Shown here in pieces: positions 39,058-48,931 of a stretch of 64,000 bases of DNA (its first letter is position 1; the number at the start of each line of letters is the position of its first letter). The position numbers were made by a program, and so were the translations under genes. The notes beneath the pieces are model-generated. The model was not told the DNA's origin and did not search any database. It saw nothing but the letters and a program-made list of their open reading frames with translations. Origin of the DNA: Halobaculum roseum (GTDB taxonomy: Archaea; Halobacteriota; Halobacteria; Halobacteriales; Haloferacaceae); the NCBI RefSeq assembly GCF_019880245.1, contig NZ_CP082286.1:2188521-2252520 (forward strand), read 5' to 3'.

Positions 39058-40128
39058 TTAGTTTGGATCCGGTTCGTGGGTGAAGGCGTAGACCACCTTC
39101 CCGCCCGATTCGATCGTCTGCATCGCGCCAGAAGTAGCGAACTGCTGTGCACCAGCGTAGGCCCAGAGATACCCGTCGACCGGCATTTCGACGTGTTCGA
39201 CGAGTTCGCCGTGAAGATCGACAACGTCCGCGACGACTTCACCGGCCTCGACGAACTCGCCGGTCGATTGACGGGGATACAGAATACCGCCGTGGTCGTT
39301 CCGGAGCATCCCGTGTGCTCGGTTCACTCCGCTTCCACCGGTGTACTTGCAGGGAACGACGGTAATCCCCTCTTGTGGACCCTCGGTTGGATCACCGCCG
39401 AGTACGTCGAACTCTTTCAACACGTTGAGAGTACCGTCGACACCGACTCGGAGACTCGTTTCATCGAGGTACCGACCGTCGATAAACTCGACCATGAGTT
39501 CCGGGATCCCCTCGGCCGCCCCTTTGTTACTGAGCGTCGGCACGGTGTCCGAGCCGACAGGGCTCGGTCCTTGGTCTACGCGGTCGTCTCGACGGATCGT
39601 GGTGACGCCGAACGCCTGTGCCGCTCGTTTCAGATCAGCCTCAGTCTCGTCGGTTGGTTCGATGATCTGGAAATACAGCGAGTCGGGATGGTCGTTACAG
39701 TGATAGTTGAGCACGAGGTCGGCTTGACTCCACGCCTCACTCCAGATCGCGTTGGCGAGTCGCTCGGTCGTGTTCCCCTCCGGATTGTCCACATTGACGT
39801 ACCCGACATCGCGGTTGTCGATCCACGACCGGTACGTGGCATGCATGAACGCCAGCGGATTCGCGACCGGAATCGCGATGACGGCACCACGGACACGTTC
39901 GGGGGAGAGTTCACGATGCATGATCTCGTGAACCACCTCCGTGCCCTGGAGTTCCTTGCCGTGTTGAGTCGAGAACAACAGCGCGGTCGGTCCGTCCTCG
40001 ACACCGTTGAGGACGAGCGCCGGGATGTCGATACTGTCTCCGGTCGTCAACTCGACGCCGTCGATGTACCCCGTTTCTAACTCGCCCGGTTCGGCCTTCA
40101 CGTCGCCGACTTCGATAGTGTTACTCAT
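39058..40128 (-). CDS. Succinylglutamate desuccinylase/aspartoacylase-family deacylase
   Basis: 356 residues with the M14-like zinc-hydrolase pattern of the AstE/ASPA family: ALLFSTQHGKELQGTEVVHE (His and Glu ligands where H-G-x-E is the family motif), VIAIPVANPLAFMHATY, DNPEGNTTERLA, LVLNYHCNDHPDS (third ligand His) and ELMVEFIDGRY (catalytic Glu). The C-terminal domain is a beta barrel with a swinging-loop-like VPCKYTGGSG. It removes an acyl or amide group from an amino-acid-like substrate. Last gene of the operon, seven bases after the racemase gene. Confidence 0.85.
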   Translation of the reverse strand: MSNTIEVGDVKAEPGELETGYIDGVELTTGDSIDIPALVLNGVEDGPTALLFSTQHGKELQGTEVVHEIMHRELSPERVRGAVIAIPVANPLAFMHATYRSWIDNRDVGYVNVDNPEGNTTERLANAIWSEAWSQADLVLNYHCNDHPDSLYFQIIEPTDETEADLKRAAQAFGVTTIRRDDRVDQGPSPVGSDTVPTLSNKGAAEGIPELMVEFIDGRYLDETSLRVGVDGTLNVLKEFDVLGGDPTEGPQEGITVVPCKYTGGSGVNRAHGMLRNDHGGILYPRQSTGEFVEAGEVVADVVDLHGELVEHVEMPVDGYLWAYAGAQQFATSGAMQTIESGGKVVYAFTHEPDPN

Positions 40129-40135
40129 CGTTGAA

Positions 40136-40810
40136 TCACTCCGGAACTGCCGTGACCGGATACACTGCGGTAGTTCCGATTGCCGCCATCGCGAGGACGG
40201 GATCGACGATCGGGATCTCGAGTGAGTCGCCGAGGTCAGCAAGCACTCCCGATGTCGTGAGTCCGGTACAGCTCGGCGCGACCACGTCACAGCCGGCATC
40301 CGCGAGTCGTTGGACCGACGCGCGGATCGCGTCGTGGCCCTCGCTCGTCGTGAGGTAATTCGTCGTCTCCGCTCCCTCGACGACCGCACGTGCCTGTAAA
40401 TTATCACCGAGAAGCTCACGAACAACCGGTGCCGTCCCGCTTTCGAGACCGAGCGTGCCGACGCGTTCACCCCGAGCACGTGCAGCGGCCGCCACGCTTG
40501 CACCGGCCCCGATTACAGGCACGTCCAGTTCCGCATCCAATGAGTCGACCGCGGGATCGAGTGCGCAACTGATTCCGACCACGTCGACATCGGCCGCCAG
40601 CTCCCGACCCAACTCTTCCACGTAGGGCAATGCGTCCGCCTCGGCATCGACCGATGGGATCCCGTCCGGATGGTCCGGAATACACTGGGATATCGTGTCG
40701 ATGTTCGGGAAGTGTGACTCGATTATCTGTCCGTGGAGCGATACCGCCTCGGGATCGTCCTGTGTCAGTACACGGAGGACGCCCATCTCGATTTGTTCTG
40801 GTCTCGTCAT
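40136..40810 (-). CDS. Asp/Glu/hydantoin racemase-family protein
   Basis: 224 residues. The two catalytic cysteines of the family are visible as GISCALDPAVDSL in the N-terminal half and VVAPSCTGLTTSG in the C-terminal half, with PVIGAGASVAAAARARGERVG between. Members racemise aspartate, glutamate or hydantoins without cofactor, or act as maleate isomerases. The ATG overlaps the nitroreductase stop by four bases. Presence of a racemase suggests the operon handles both D and L forms of its substrate. Confidence 0.87.
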   Translation of the reverse strand: MTRPEQIEMGVLRVLTQDDPEAVSLHGQIIESHFPNIDTISQCIPDHPDGIPSVDAEADALPYVEELGRELAADVDVVGISCALDPAVDSLDAELDVPVIGAGASVAAAARARGERVGTLGLESGTAPVVRELLGDNLQARAVVEGAETTNYLTTSEGHDAIRASVQRLADAGCDVVAPSCTGLTTSGVLADLGDSLEIPIVDPVLAMAAIGTTAVYPVTAVPE

Positions 40811-41742
40811 TGTTCTGTCTCCGATTGCCGATCGCATTCGCATTCGTCCGCACTGCCGGACGCACTATCTCCGTCTCCGGTCGATTGAGCTCGCTTCGTG
40901 TCCGAGGCCTCGTGAACGCCACGCGCCGCGAAGAAGCCTTGCTGACGGAGCGCCGCCAGCACCGTCTCCTCTCGCCGATTCATGAACCCGTCCGGACCCC
41001 AGTACCGTTCGAGGGTTTCGTCCCATTCGCGGCTGGAATCCCCGTAGACGCTCTCACCGTACATCCCGTTCATCGCGTCGTAACACTGCTCAAGGATGTC
41101 CTCGCTCAGGGTGGTGTACCCGTCCTCGTGAAGGACGGCCTCGAGCGGTACGCGTGGGGCGTTCTCGGTTGCCTCGCCGTGGCGAGGGATCCCGAGACAC
41201 AGCCCGAAGACAGGCAGCACGCCTGCCGGAACATCAGCGACCTCGGCGATCTCCGGGAGGCCGTTGAGAATGTTTCCGATGGGACACACACCGTAGCCGC
41301 GGCTTTCGGCCGCTGTCATGATACCCATCGCGGCCAGCGAGGCGTCGATTGCTCCCTCTAGGAGCCCCATCACGGGAGTGATGCGGAACGCCCGCTCGCG
41401 ATGGGCAAGCAACTGCTTGATCCGTTGCAGGTCGATACAGACTAACAGGAAGTGACTAGCCTCCTCTATCTGCTCAGTACCCCGATCGCACAGATCGTGA
41501 ATCCGTTCTCGGTCCGCGGGATCACGAATCCACACGAAGCTGTACATCTGGGCCGTCCCGCTCGTTGGGGCCTTCCGTCCAGCATCGACCAGTTCGCGAA
41601 CCTCCGCGTCCGGAATCTCCGCGTCAGTATCGAACTCCCGAACGGTCGCTCGGCGGGCGAGCCATCCCGTCAGATCTGCCACCGGCGATGGCTCCCCTGC
41701 GAGCGCGGGCCGATGCTCGCGGTCTCTCTCGATGTCGCTCAT
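40807..41742 (-). CDS. Nitroreductase-family flavoprotein
   Basis: 311 residues: LTGWLARRATVREFDTDAEI (FMN phosphate-binding R-R-S/T-x-R), VRELVDAGRKAPTSGTAQMY, LLEGAIDASLAAMGIMTAAESRGYG and CPIGNILNGLPEIAEVADVP, LGIP. These mark the NfsA/FRP group that reduces nitro- or quinone compounds with NAD(P)H. A C-terminal low-complexity acidic tail of ~40 residues (GDGDSASGSADECECDRQ) is typical of halophiles. ATGA overlaps join it to both neighbouring genes. In this operon it may carry out a redox step on the imported compound. Confidence 0.88.
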   Translation of the reverse strand: MSDIERDREHRPALAGEPSPVADLTGWLARRATVREFDTDAEIPDAEVRELVDAGRKAPTSGTAQMYSFVWIRDPADRERIHDLCDRGTEQIEEASHFLLVCIDLQRIKQLLAHRERAFRITPVMGLLEGAIDASLAAMGIMTAAESRGYGVCPIGNILNGLPEIAEVADVPAGVLPVFGLCLGIPRHGEATENAPRVPLEAVLHEDGYTTLSEDILEQCYDAMNGMYGESVYGDSSREWDETLERYWGPDGFMNRREETVLAALRQQGFFAARGVHEASDTKRAQSTGDGDSASGSADECECDRQSETEQ

Positions 41743-42686
41743 ACCACGACGTCGCCTCCACTTACGACGAGTTCGTCATCGAGATACACCTCGGGTTCGA
41801 GGACGATCCCGTCGAGGTGTGAGTCGCACTCGATGGTCCCTCCGAAGCCGTGATTGTCGCCGAAGGCCACGTGGCAGGTTCCGTACACCTTCTCGTCCTC
41901 GAGTACGGTTCCGATGATCTCGGCGGCCGGGTTGGTGCCGAGACCGAGCTCAGCCACTCGGCGGGCACACTCGTCGTCTCCGAGTGCGTCACGGAACTCC
42001 TCGGTTGAAGGCCCCTCGATCGATTCGATACTGCCGGACTCGATCCGGACCACCAGCGGGTCGTCGAGTTCACCGACGCCCACGAGCCCGCCATCGAACG
42101 CGATGGCACCCTCGGCCGTCCCCTCGACCGGCGCGATATAGCTTTCACCTGACGGGAGGTTTCCCGACTCACCCGGTTCCGTGATCAGCCCGTCGCTCGG
42201 GATCCCATCGCGGCCCGACAGAGACACGGTCAACGTCTCAGTGGTCGATTCGATCCGGGCCTCATCGGCTGCTGTGAGCCGTTCGGTGAGTGCGGCAGTA
42301 AGCCGTTCGACCTCGGCGTAGTCAGCAGTGATCGCCCCCTCACTGAACATGTGTTCGGTGATACCCGGCATGGTCGCGACTCGCGCACCCGCGTCCGTCG
42401 CATCCTCGCGTGCTCGAGTGTGGGTCAACGATGCGCTGGTCGGACAGACGACGACGTCAGCAGCGGCCATGGCAGCCGAGACATACGCCGGCGGCTCCAT
42501 GCCGCTCCGTTCCATCGGGCGAGTTTCGATCACCCCCGCCTCGAGGCCGAGGTCGTCACCCGCCTCGAAGAGCGCGTGGCCGATTGCACGCTTGTCGGTG
42601 TCAGTCACGACCAGCAGGCTCTCGCCGGGCTCGACAGCCATATTTTCTTCAAGGACACGGCTAGCCACTGACTCGAGGTCCGCCAT
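41739..42686 (-). CDS. M29-like (aminopeptidase T) hydrolase
   Basis: 315 residues. Family features: ENMAVEPGESLLVVTDTDKR, AAADVVVCPTSASLTHTRAR, and the metal-site region ELGLGTNPAAEIIGTVLEDE, then GTCHVAFGDNHGFGG and SHLDGIVLEPEVYLDDELV. M29 enzymes are two-metal aminopeptidases; this shorter version is common in operons with DUF1177 and AroM proteins and may act on a non-peptide amide. It starts one base after the AroM gene ends and overlaps the nitroreductase gene by four bases. Confidence 0.83.
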   Translation of the reverse strand: MADLESVASRVLEENMAVEPGESLLVVTDTDKRAIGHALFEAGDDLGLEAGVIETRPMERSGMEPPAYVSAAMAAADVVVCPTSASLTHTRAREDATDAGARVATMPGITEHMFSEGAITADYAEVERLTAALTERLTAADEARIESTTETLTVSLSGRDGIPSDGLITEPGESGNLPSGESYIAPVEGTAEGAIAFDGGLVGVGELDDPLVVRIESGSIESIEGPSTEEFRDALGDDECARRVAELGLGTNPAAEIIGTVLEDEKVYGTCHVAFGDNHGFGGTIECDSHLDGIVLEPEVYLDDELVVSGGDVVV

Positions 42687-42687
42687 G

Positions 42688-43353
42688 TCACACCACCTCC
42701 GTGGCAGTTTTCGCGAGTACCGACCGGCCGAGGAGCACGCTCGTGTCCGTCATCTCCTGGACTCGCTTTTTCATCTCGAACGAGTAGCCCATGCAGTCCA
42801 TCACGACCAGGTCGGTTTCGGTGCCGATCGCCTCGGCAGCCGGCGAGATCTCGTCGTCCTCGGTGTACGGTGAGCCCGCCGCAGGGACGATATCGAACCC
42901 GTTCCACTTCTCGAAGGTCTGATCTATTTGTTCCGGCTTGGGCAGCAGTACACCGATCGTGCCGTCTTGGACGATGCTTGAGGCCCACGCGTGCAACAGA
43001 TCACTGGGCTCGAGAATCGGCACATCGGACTCAAAGGCCGGGAAGTCGCCGGTGCAAAGGACTCCGATAGTCGAGACGCCGTGGTCGTCGGTGAGCTCGT
43101 CGATACGAGCCTGCATTAGCTCAACCACGGAGTTTCGGTCGACCGTGACCGAGCTGCCGTCCCTGAGTCGAGTAACGAAGATGGGCTCCCCCTCCCGCGG
43201 TCCGACTGCCTCACGCACTTCGTCCGCCGAGTCGAACTCGTCGAGTGCGCCCGCCTCGATGAACTCGACATCGTCCGGGAACTGGTCGATGATGTCCGGC
43301 GTGATGTCGGTGCGTGGCGACTGCCCGATGGTGACGAGTCCGATCGTCTTCAT
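42688..43353 (-). CDS. AroM-family protein
   Basis: 221 residues: the start MKTIGLVTIGQSPRTDITPD is diagnostic of AroM, followed by FIEAGALDEFDS, LRDGSSVTVDRNSVVELMQA, VLCTGDFPAFES and VVMDCMGYSFEMKKRVQEMT. AroM was named from its place near aroL in E. coli and has no proven function; it resembles the Asp/Glu racemase fold, and the Cys residues in LLCTG and MDCMG match the spots where racemases have theirs. ATGA overlap with the DUF1177 gene. Confidence 0.9.
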   Translation of the reverse strand: MKTIGLVTIGQSPRTDITPDIIDQFPDDVEFIEAGALDEFDSADEVREAVGPREGEPIFVTRLRDGSSVTVDRNSVVELMQARIDELTDDHGVSTIGVLCTGDFPAFESDVPILEPSDLLHAWASSIVQDGTIGVLLPKPEQIDQTFEKWNGFDIVPAAGSPYTEDDEISPAAEAIGTETDLVVMDCMGYSFEMKKRVQEMTDTSVLLGRSVLAKTATEVV

Positions 43354-44267
43354 GCTTCCTCCCCCGGCGTCTGGAGCCGATCCATCGAGCCGTACAGCGA
43401 CCGGAGGCGTTCGAATTCCCCTTCATCGTAGAACTCGGCGCGGTCGCGGGTGAAGTCTTTCGCGACCTCGAGTACGAACCCGGTCGCCTCCGTGAGTTCA
43501 GGGAGATAGTTCGCACCCGTCCCGGACCCGGGAACCGGGTTCACGCTCGTCGTCGCGACGCCGACGACCGGTGAGTCGGTTGCTGTCGCGGGTTGGAGAA
43601 TGCTGTTGATGTGATGGAGATCGTTCCCGTACGGTGTGATGTCCTGCGTGGTGAGGGTGAGCGTGGACGGTGGTTCACCAGTCACACGCTCTTGCGCGTC
43701 GAGGAGGGTCTCGCTCGGCGGGAGAATCCACCCCTCTTTGACCGTGGGAGACACCGCGAACCCGCGCTCGCAGTGGACGCGGTTTCCCTTGGTCGCGTCC
43801 ACGGACAGCACGGCATCCATCTCGTCGTCGACCTCGTGTTCGTTCATCGTCTCCATGTCGACCGGGCTTCCCATGAACGGAACCGGGTCGTGCGGCTGCG
43901 TCGGCGCGTCCGGACAGACGTGCGTCGCGATGCGCACCTCGCCGGCGAGCGCGTCGTCTCGGTCGGCCATTTCCGCGAGTTGGAACGCCGTGGCGAGCGC
44001 GACGATGGCTCCGTCGGCGTCGGAGACCATTCCGATCTCGGCAGGGCGTGCGCCGACCCCACCGAGGCGTCCGACAACACCGAGCGTCTCGGCGTCCGGA
44101 TCGGTGCCTGGGACGATGATCTTCACGAAATCCGTCGTCCCGTCATCGCTTGAAATGGTAGTCACATCCACATCGACGGGAGTATCGGCGAGTTCGTCGC
44201 GAACTGATTGACCGTCGGCTTGCGGATGGTCGAGAACGTCGTAGGCTTGCTGAATTTTGTCGAACAT
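43350..44267 (-). CDS. DUF1177-family protein
   Basis: 305 residues beginning MFDKIQQAYDVLDHPQADGQ, with VVGRLGGVGARPAEIGMVSD, TQPHDPVPFMGSPVDMETMN, VLSVDATKGNRVHCERGFAVSPTVKEG and VGVATTSVNPVPGSGTGANYLPELTEA. These are the DUF1177 landmarks; the function is not established. The conserved His and Asp residues (HDPVPFMGSPVD, SVDATKGN) suggest an enzyme. The gene lies between the DUF917 and AroM genes, an association also seen in bacteria. Confidence 0.9.
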   Translation of the reverse strand: MFDKIQQAYDVLDHPQADGQSVRDELADTPVDVDVTTISSDDGTTDFVKIIVPGTDPDAETLGVVGRLGGVGARPAEIGMVSDADGAIVALATAFQLAEMADRDDALAGEVRIATHVCPDAPTQPHDPVPFMGSPVDMETMNEHEVDDEMDAVLSVDATKGNRVHCERGFAVSPTVKEGWILPPSETLLDAQERVTGEPPSTLTLTTQDITPYGNDLHHINSILQPATATDSPVVGVATTSVNPVPGSGTGANYLPELTEATGFVLEVAKDFTRDRAEFYDEGEFERLRSLYGSMDRLQTPGEEA

Positions 44268-44302
44268 AGTATCAGGTAATGTGTTTGGGATTCGTTTGCT
44301 CG

Positions 44303-45388
44303 CTATTCCTCGAACGCGTATTCGATGACCGGCTCACCGACTGCTTCCTCGACAGGCTCGAACAGTTCGGGTCGATGCATTCCCGCTCCGAGGGCCAACG
44401 AGGACGCCGGAGCGACAACGACCGATACCGACTGCCCCTCCGAGAGTTCCGCCGTCGAGATCGGCTCGCCGGTCTCGGCGTCAAGCGTAGTGATCAGGTC
44501 AGGGAAGGTCGCGAGACGCTCGCCGTCCCGGTCGAGTGTCATGTACTCGTTCCAGAACGTCAATTCGTGTCCGTCGACGGTCACGGTCCCCACGTCGAAC
44601 CCCCCGGTTGTCTCCAGCGCCCACGACTCGACAGTGCCCGTAACCGCGACCTCGCCATCGAGCACGTTCGCGACGTCGTCGACCGCAGTCGCGCCATCGG
44701 CGGCCGTCCGGACAGCTCGGCCGACCGCCTCGGCCTGGTCGTAGACGGTCACCGCGGCATTGGACGCTGCATAGTCGGCGGACACGGGATTGCGTGCGAC
44801 CGCGACGAGCCCGCCGGCGGCCTCGGCCGTCTGGCGAATGGTCGAGGCCGCAGATCCGAGCTGGGCCTCCACGAGTAACTCGTGATGTCGCTCGCTGCCG
44901 GGTTCGCCCCCGACGCCGACCTGCAGAACCACTTCGTCCTCCGAGAGGCCGATCGATCCCATCGGCCCTGTCGGATGCGCCCGGCCGTTACATGTTGCAT
45001 CGACCAACGGGAGGCCGGTGACCGCAGACTGAAGCAGGCCGTTGACCGCCGCGAACCCACCCATCTCGTTGGTCATCAATGCGCCAACGGTTGTCCCGCG
45101 AGCGTCGAGCCGATCGACAGCCAGTTCCACCGCGCGGACGTAGTCTGCCGGTCGAACGTGACTCTCCGTCGCGGCCGGCGCACCGACCCCGCTTACCGTC
45201 AACACGACCTCCGTCGGATCGAGTTCGGAGATCGGGACTATCTCCGGGTCTCCGTACTCGACCGCGAGGTGTCCGAATTCGATCCCTTCGTCGAGCGAGC
45301 CGCCGCCGCCCCCGCCGAGGACAGCGCCCCCGACGGCGACGTGCTCAACCCACTCTGCAGTGATGTCGTCGTATCCGTGATTACTCAT
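44303..45388 (-). CDS. DUF917-family (hydantoinase-like) protein
   Basis: 361 residues: AVGGAVLGGGGGGSLDEGIE is the glycine-rich start of DUF917, followed by VPISELDPTEVVLTVSGVGAPA, VGALMTNEMGGFAAVNGLLQ, LPLVDATCNGRAHPTGPMGSIG and ALETTGGFDVGTVTV. The family is related to the HyuA hydantoinase subunit and occurs in hydantoin/lactam utilisation clusters. The first eight coding bases overlap the upstream Cys-rich gene's end. The ATG at 45388 fits the conserved start; a longer frame upstream is Ser/Arg-rich. Confidence 0.9.
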   Translation of the reverse strand: MSNHGYDDITAEWVEHVAVGGAVLGGGGGGSLDEGIEFGHLAVEYGDPEIVPISELDPTEVVLTVSGVGAPAATESHVRPADYVRAVELAVDRLDARGTTVGALMTNEMGGFAAVNGLLQSAVTGLPLVDATCNGRAHPTGPMGSIGLSEDEVVLQVGVGGEPGSERHHELLVEAQLGSAASTIRQTAEAAGGLVAVARNPVSADYAASNAAVTVYDQAEAVGRAVRTAADGATAVDDVANVLDGEVAVTGTVESWALETTGGFDVGTVTVDGHELTFWNEYMTLDRDGERLATFPDLITTLDAETGEPISTAELSEGQSVSVVVAPASSLALGAGMHRPELFEPVEEAVGEPVIEYAFEE

Positions 45389-45842
45389 TGATATTCTCTC
45401 TCGCTTGGTGTTCGAACTGCTGATCCGGTCGGCCGCCACTCCGCTCGTCCCGAGCTGGCTCATCGTCGCTCTCGCGCTCCACCGGTTCCTCCGCTCGCAG
45501 TGCCACGAACGAGTTCGGGCGCTCGCTATCGGTGTCCCGGTATTCGGCTTCGCCTCGGGTGCGAAGCCGCTTCATCGCGCTTTCGACGAGATGGTAGGCC
45601 TGCTGGCGGCTCATCGACTCGAAGAGCCGCTCCGATTTCGCGACCGCCGTTGCACACACTTCGTCGGCCTCGCATGGCTCAGAGCAGGCGGTGCAGGCGG
45701 GGAGCTGGTCTTTGAATCCGACCGGGTTCGACGCACACTCGATTACGAGCTCGTCTGTCCACGGCCGCCGCTTTCGTGCGCGTTTGAGTGCCTCAAGTCG
45801 GGACGTCTCCGCGTCTCGGCCCGAAGATGTACCGTCGACCAT
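45381..45842 (-). CDS. Small Cys-rich protein of the Dpp operon
   Basis: 153 residues. A central segment has LPACTACSEPCEADEVCATA, four Cys in a tight cluster that could hold zinc or an Fe-S centre, then ERLFESMSRQQAYHLVESAMKRL, a helix. Both ends are polar, and the tail is acidic with repeated Glu/Asp/Arg. No known family. It sits between the DppF-type ATPase and the DUF917 gene with a two-base gap and an eight-base overlap, so it is part of the operon. Possible role: regulatory or coupling protein. Confidence 0.7.
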   Translation of the reverse strand: MVDGTSSGRDAETSRLEALKRARKRRPWTDELVIECASNPVGFKDQLPACTACSEPCEADEVCATAVAKSERLFESMSRQQAYHLVESAMKRLRTRGEAEYRDTDSERPNSFVALRAEEPVERESDDEPARDERSGGRPDQQFEHQARENINE

Positions 45843-45844
45843 CG

Positions 45845-46900
45845 TCACCAGCCCGGTCCCTCCTGATACTGGTCGTCGTGCAGGTAGCACCGGGAGTCGT
45901 GATCGTCCCCGAGTTCATACATCGGCGGTTCGTCGCCCGAACAGGCGTCGAACGCGTACGGACACCGAGAACGGAACGCGCACCCGCTGGGTTTCTCCCT
46001 CGGATCGGGGATTTCGCCTTCGATCGGTTGCTGCTCGGGTTTGAGCTGCTCGTCCGCCTCGCTGACGGTGGAGATCGCCGAGAGCAACGCTCTGCTGTAT
46101 GGGTGCTCGGGTGTCTCGAACACCGACCCGACGTCTCCGGTCTCGACCAGCCGACCGAGGTACATCACTCCGATGCGGTCGGCGACGTTCCGCAACAGCG
46201 AGAGGTCGTGCGTGATGAACAGGTACGTAATGTTGTACTCCTCCTGGATATCCTCCAGAATATCCACGATACGGGCCTGTACACTCACGTCGAGTGCACT
46301 CGTCGGCTCGTCGAGGACGACGAACTTCGGGTTAAGCGCGACGGCCCGAGCGATCCCGACCCGCTGTTTCTGTCCGCCCGACAGTTGTCCCGGGTACCGG
46401 TAGAGGAACTCCCTCGGGAGATCGACCATCTCTAGCAGTTCCTCGATCCGGTCGAGCCGTTCGTCGGCGCTCCCGTATCCGTGGATCTTGAGCGGAGCCT
46501 CGATGATGGTCTTGACTCTGTGGCGGGGGTTCAGGCTCGACGTCGGGTCCTGATGGACGATCTGCATGTTTCTGCGGAACCGCTTGAGTTCCTCATCGGA
46601 GAGGTCGACAACGTTCTGTCCGTCGATCTCGATGGTCCCGCCCGTCGGTTCGGTAAGCCGGAGCAGCGAGCGACCGGTCGTGGTCTTGCCGGACCCGGAC
46701 TCGCCTACGAGTCCGAACGTCTCGCCCTGCTCGATCGAGAAACTGACCCCGTCGACGGCCCGAACCTCGCCGGTCCGTCGTTGCAGAACCCCCTCGTGGA
46801 TCGGGAAGTGTTTCTTGAGGTTCTCGACCCGTACCATCGGCTCGTCAGCGTCGGAATCGGTCTGGGTCGCCGCATCGCTGTCTCTATTCAGTAGGCTCAT
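45845..46900 (-). CDS. dppF: DppF/OppF-type ABC transporter ATPase
   Basis: 351 residues with Walker [19 protein letters not shown]-loop [18 protein letters not shown], signature [18 protein letters not shown], Walker [18 protein letters not shown] and His switch LFITHDLS. The C-terminal oligopeptide-transport domain has [20 protein letters not shown] and further Cys that in relatives bind an Fe-S cluster. It pairs with the DppD ATPase. Its start overlaps the dppD stop (ATGA). A good start at 46900 is followed by a short acidic linker before the ATPase domain. Confidence 0.93.
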   Translation of the reverse strand: MSLLNRDSDAATQTDSDADEPMVRVENLKKHFPIHEGVLQRRTGEVRAVDGVSFSIEQGETFGLVGESGSGKTTTGRSLLRLTEPTGGTIEIDGQNVVDLSDEELKRFRRNMQIVHQDPTSSLNPRHRVKTIIEAPLKIHGYGSADERLDRIEELLEMVDLPREFLYRYPGQLSGGQKQRVGIARAVALNPKFVVLDEPTSALDVSVQARIVDILEDIQEEYNITYLFITHDLSLLRNVADRIGVMYLGRLVETGDVGSVFETPEHPYSRALLSAISTVSEADEQLKPEQQPIEGEIPDPREKPSGCAFRSRCPYAFDACSGDEPPMYELGDDHDSRCYLHDDQYQEGPGW

Positions 46901-48024
46901 GTCTGGGACCCTCCATCGGCAACAGCGTCCGATTCTGACCCCGCGTCCGTCGCCTCCCACGGCGGCGGACCGATGTCGACGGTTTCGGCTCCGAGGTCGA
47001 CATGGCGTTCGTGTGCCGGCGGGCCATCGAAGAGATGACAGGCAGCGTTGTGGTCGGACTCGACCTCCCGTGGGTACGGATACGTCTCTCGGCACTCGGG
47101 TTCGGCATGTGGACAGCGGTCGGCGAACCGGCACGCCCTCGGCGGGTCGGTGTAGTCGGGGAGGTGCCCCTCGATGCCTTCGCCGATCCCCGTGGCCAAC
47201 GTGGGGATACTCCTGAGCAGACCGCGTGTGTAGGGGTGGTGCGGGTCCGCGAACAGATCGGCTGTCGGTGCCTGTTCGACGATCTCGCCGGCGTACATCA
47301 CGTTGATGTAGTCGCTCACCTCCCGGGCCACGCCGAGATCGTGGGTGATGTACAGGACGCTGGTGTCCCGTTCCTCGACGAGCTCATCGAGTAAATCGAG
47401 TACCTTCTCCTCGGTCGTGACGTCGAGGGCGGTCCCCGGCTCGTCCGCGATGAGGAAATCCGGTTCGGACAGAAGCGCGATCGCGATGAGTACGCGCTGG
47501 CGCATCCCCCCCGACAGCTCTACCGGATAGCTCTCGAACACCCGCTCGGGTGCGGAAATCTCGACCTCACTGAGCATCTCGACGGCCCGTTGGCGGTACT
47601 CCGCTTCAGAGCCGCTCTTGAGCTTGTCTCGGAGCCACTCGGTGAGCGACATTCGTGGTTGGCCCTGCCACTTCAGGACGTCGACCATCTGCTCGCCGAC
47701 CGTGAGAACGGGATTGAGACTGGTCATCGGGTCCTGCATGATCATGCTCATCTCTCGGCCGCGGCGAGCGTGGATCTCGCTTTCCGAGAGTTCGAGCATG
47801 TTCTGGCCCTTGTAGATGATCTCCCCCTCGGGAATGGTCGCCGACGGCAGCAACCCCATGAGGGACTTTACAGTGACACTCTTTCCACAGCCGGTCTCAC
47901 CGACCAGCGCCGCCGTTTCACCCTGTTCGATGGTGAAATCGACGCCGTTGATGACTTCAGCTGTGCCTTCGTGCGTGTCGAAGTTGACGTGGAGGTTCCG
48001 AACCTCGAGTATTGGGTCACTCAT
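46897..48024 (-). CDS. dppD: DppD/OppD-type ABC transporter ATPase
   Basis: 375 residues: Walker [21 protein letters not shown]-loop [18 protein letters not shown], signature [20 protein letters not shown], Walker [20 protein letters not shown], and switch [13 protein letters not shown]. The C-terminal [19 protein letters not shown] is the Cys-rich oligopeptide-domain motif. It powers import with DppF. It begins one base after the end of dppC and overlaps dppF. Confidence 0.93.
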   Translation of the reverse strand: MSDPILEVRNLHVNFDTHEGTAEVINGVDFTIEQGETAALVGETGCGKSVTVKSLMGLLPSATIPEGEIIYKGQNMLELSESEIHARRGREMSMIMQDPMTSLNPVLTVGEQMVDVLKWQGQPRMSLTEWLRDKLKSGSEAEYRQRAVEMLSEVEISAPERVFESYPVELSGGMRQRVLIAIALLSEPDFLIADEPGTALDVTTEEKVLDLLDELVEERDTSVLYITHDLGVAREVSDYINVMYAGEIVEQAPTADLFADPHHPYTRGLLRSIPTLATGIGEGIEGHLPDYTDPPRACRFADRCPHAEPECRETYPYPREVESDHNAACHLFDGPPAHERHVDLGAETVDIGPPPWEATDAGSESDAVADGGSQT

Positions 48025-48025
48025 G

Positions 48026-48931
48026 TTAGTTCACATCCACGTCGAAGACGTCGCGTAGCCCGTCTCCGATGAAGTTGAACCCGAGGACAGCGAACGAGAT
48101 CGCCAGTCCCGGGAACACCGCGATCCACCAGTAACTGGTGACGTAGTTGCGACCCTGTGCGATCATCGCCCCCCACGTTGGAGTCGGTGGCTGCGCGCCT
48201 AACCCGAGGAACGAGAGGCCCGCACCGACGAGAATGACGAACCCCATGTCGAGCGTGGCCTTGACGGTGATGGGGCTCACGACGTTGGGGAGTATCTCTT
48301 TGAACGTGGTTCGGAGCCAGCCAGAGCCCAACGCGCGGCTCGATTCGATGAATTCGTCCTCTTTGATCGAGAGCACTTCCCCTTGGACGAGCCGGGCGTA
48401 CCACGACCACCAGGAGAACGCGATAGCGACCATGACGTTGAACAGCGACGCGCCGGTCGCGGCCACCACCGCCATCGCTAGCAATGTCGGTGGTATCGCG
48501 AGGAAGATGTCGGTCACTCGCATGATAACCGCGTTGGTCGCCCCTCCGAGGTAGCCGGCGACCAATCCGAGAGTGACACCGACGCTGATCGCGATCGAGA
48601 GCACCACGATCCCCATCAACAGCGAGAGCCGCGCACCGAACAGCACCCGACTGAAGATGTCACGGCCGGTCGTGTCGGTTCCCATCGGATGTTCGAGGCT
48701 CGGCGGTTCGTGTGCGCGGTCGAAGTGAACGCCGGGCCCCGAATCGCTTGGATACGGTGCAATCACTGGCGCGAAGATCGCCGCGAACACGAGCGTCAGG
48801 ATCATCACCAGTCCGACTATCGAGAGCTTGTTCTGGGCGAAGCTTTGTGCGCCACGTTTGAGTTGCTCGATCCGCTGTTGTCGGGCGGTATTGTCGGATT
48901 CGAACGGTCGATTGTCTGTTTCAGTAGCCAT
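48026..48931 (-). CDS. dppC: DppC-type ABC transporter permease
   Basis: 301 residues with six hydrophobic segments. The N-terminus has a cytoplasmic tail then SIVGLVMILTLVFAAIFAPVI; HPMGTDTTGRDIFSRVLFGARLSL is the family motif; and the EAA loop reads FIESSRALGSGWLRTTFKEILPN, with the conserved G that contacts the ATPases. It starts directly after the dppB stop without a gap. It forms the channel with DppB. Confidence 0.93.
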   Translation of the reverse strand: MATETDNRPFESDNTARQQRIEQLKRGAQSFAQNKLSIVGLVMILTLVFAAIFAPVIAPYPSDSGPGVHFDRAHEPPSLEHPMGTDTTGRDIFSRVLFGARLSLLMGIVVLSIAISVGVTLGLVAGYLGGATNAVIMRVTDIFLAIPPTLLAMAVVAATGASLFNVMVAIAFSWWSWYARLVQGEVLSIKEDEFIESSRALGSGWLRTTFKEILPNVVSPITVKATLDMGFVILVGAGLSFLGLGAQPPTPTWGAMIAQGRNYVTSYWWIAVFPGLAISFAVLGFNFIGDGLRDVFDVDVN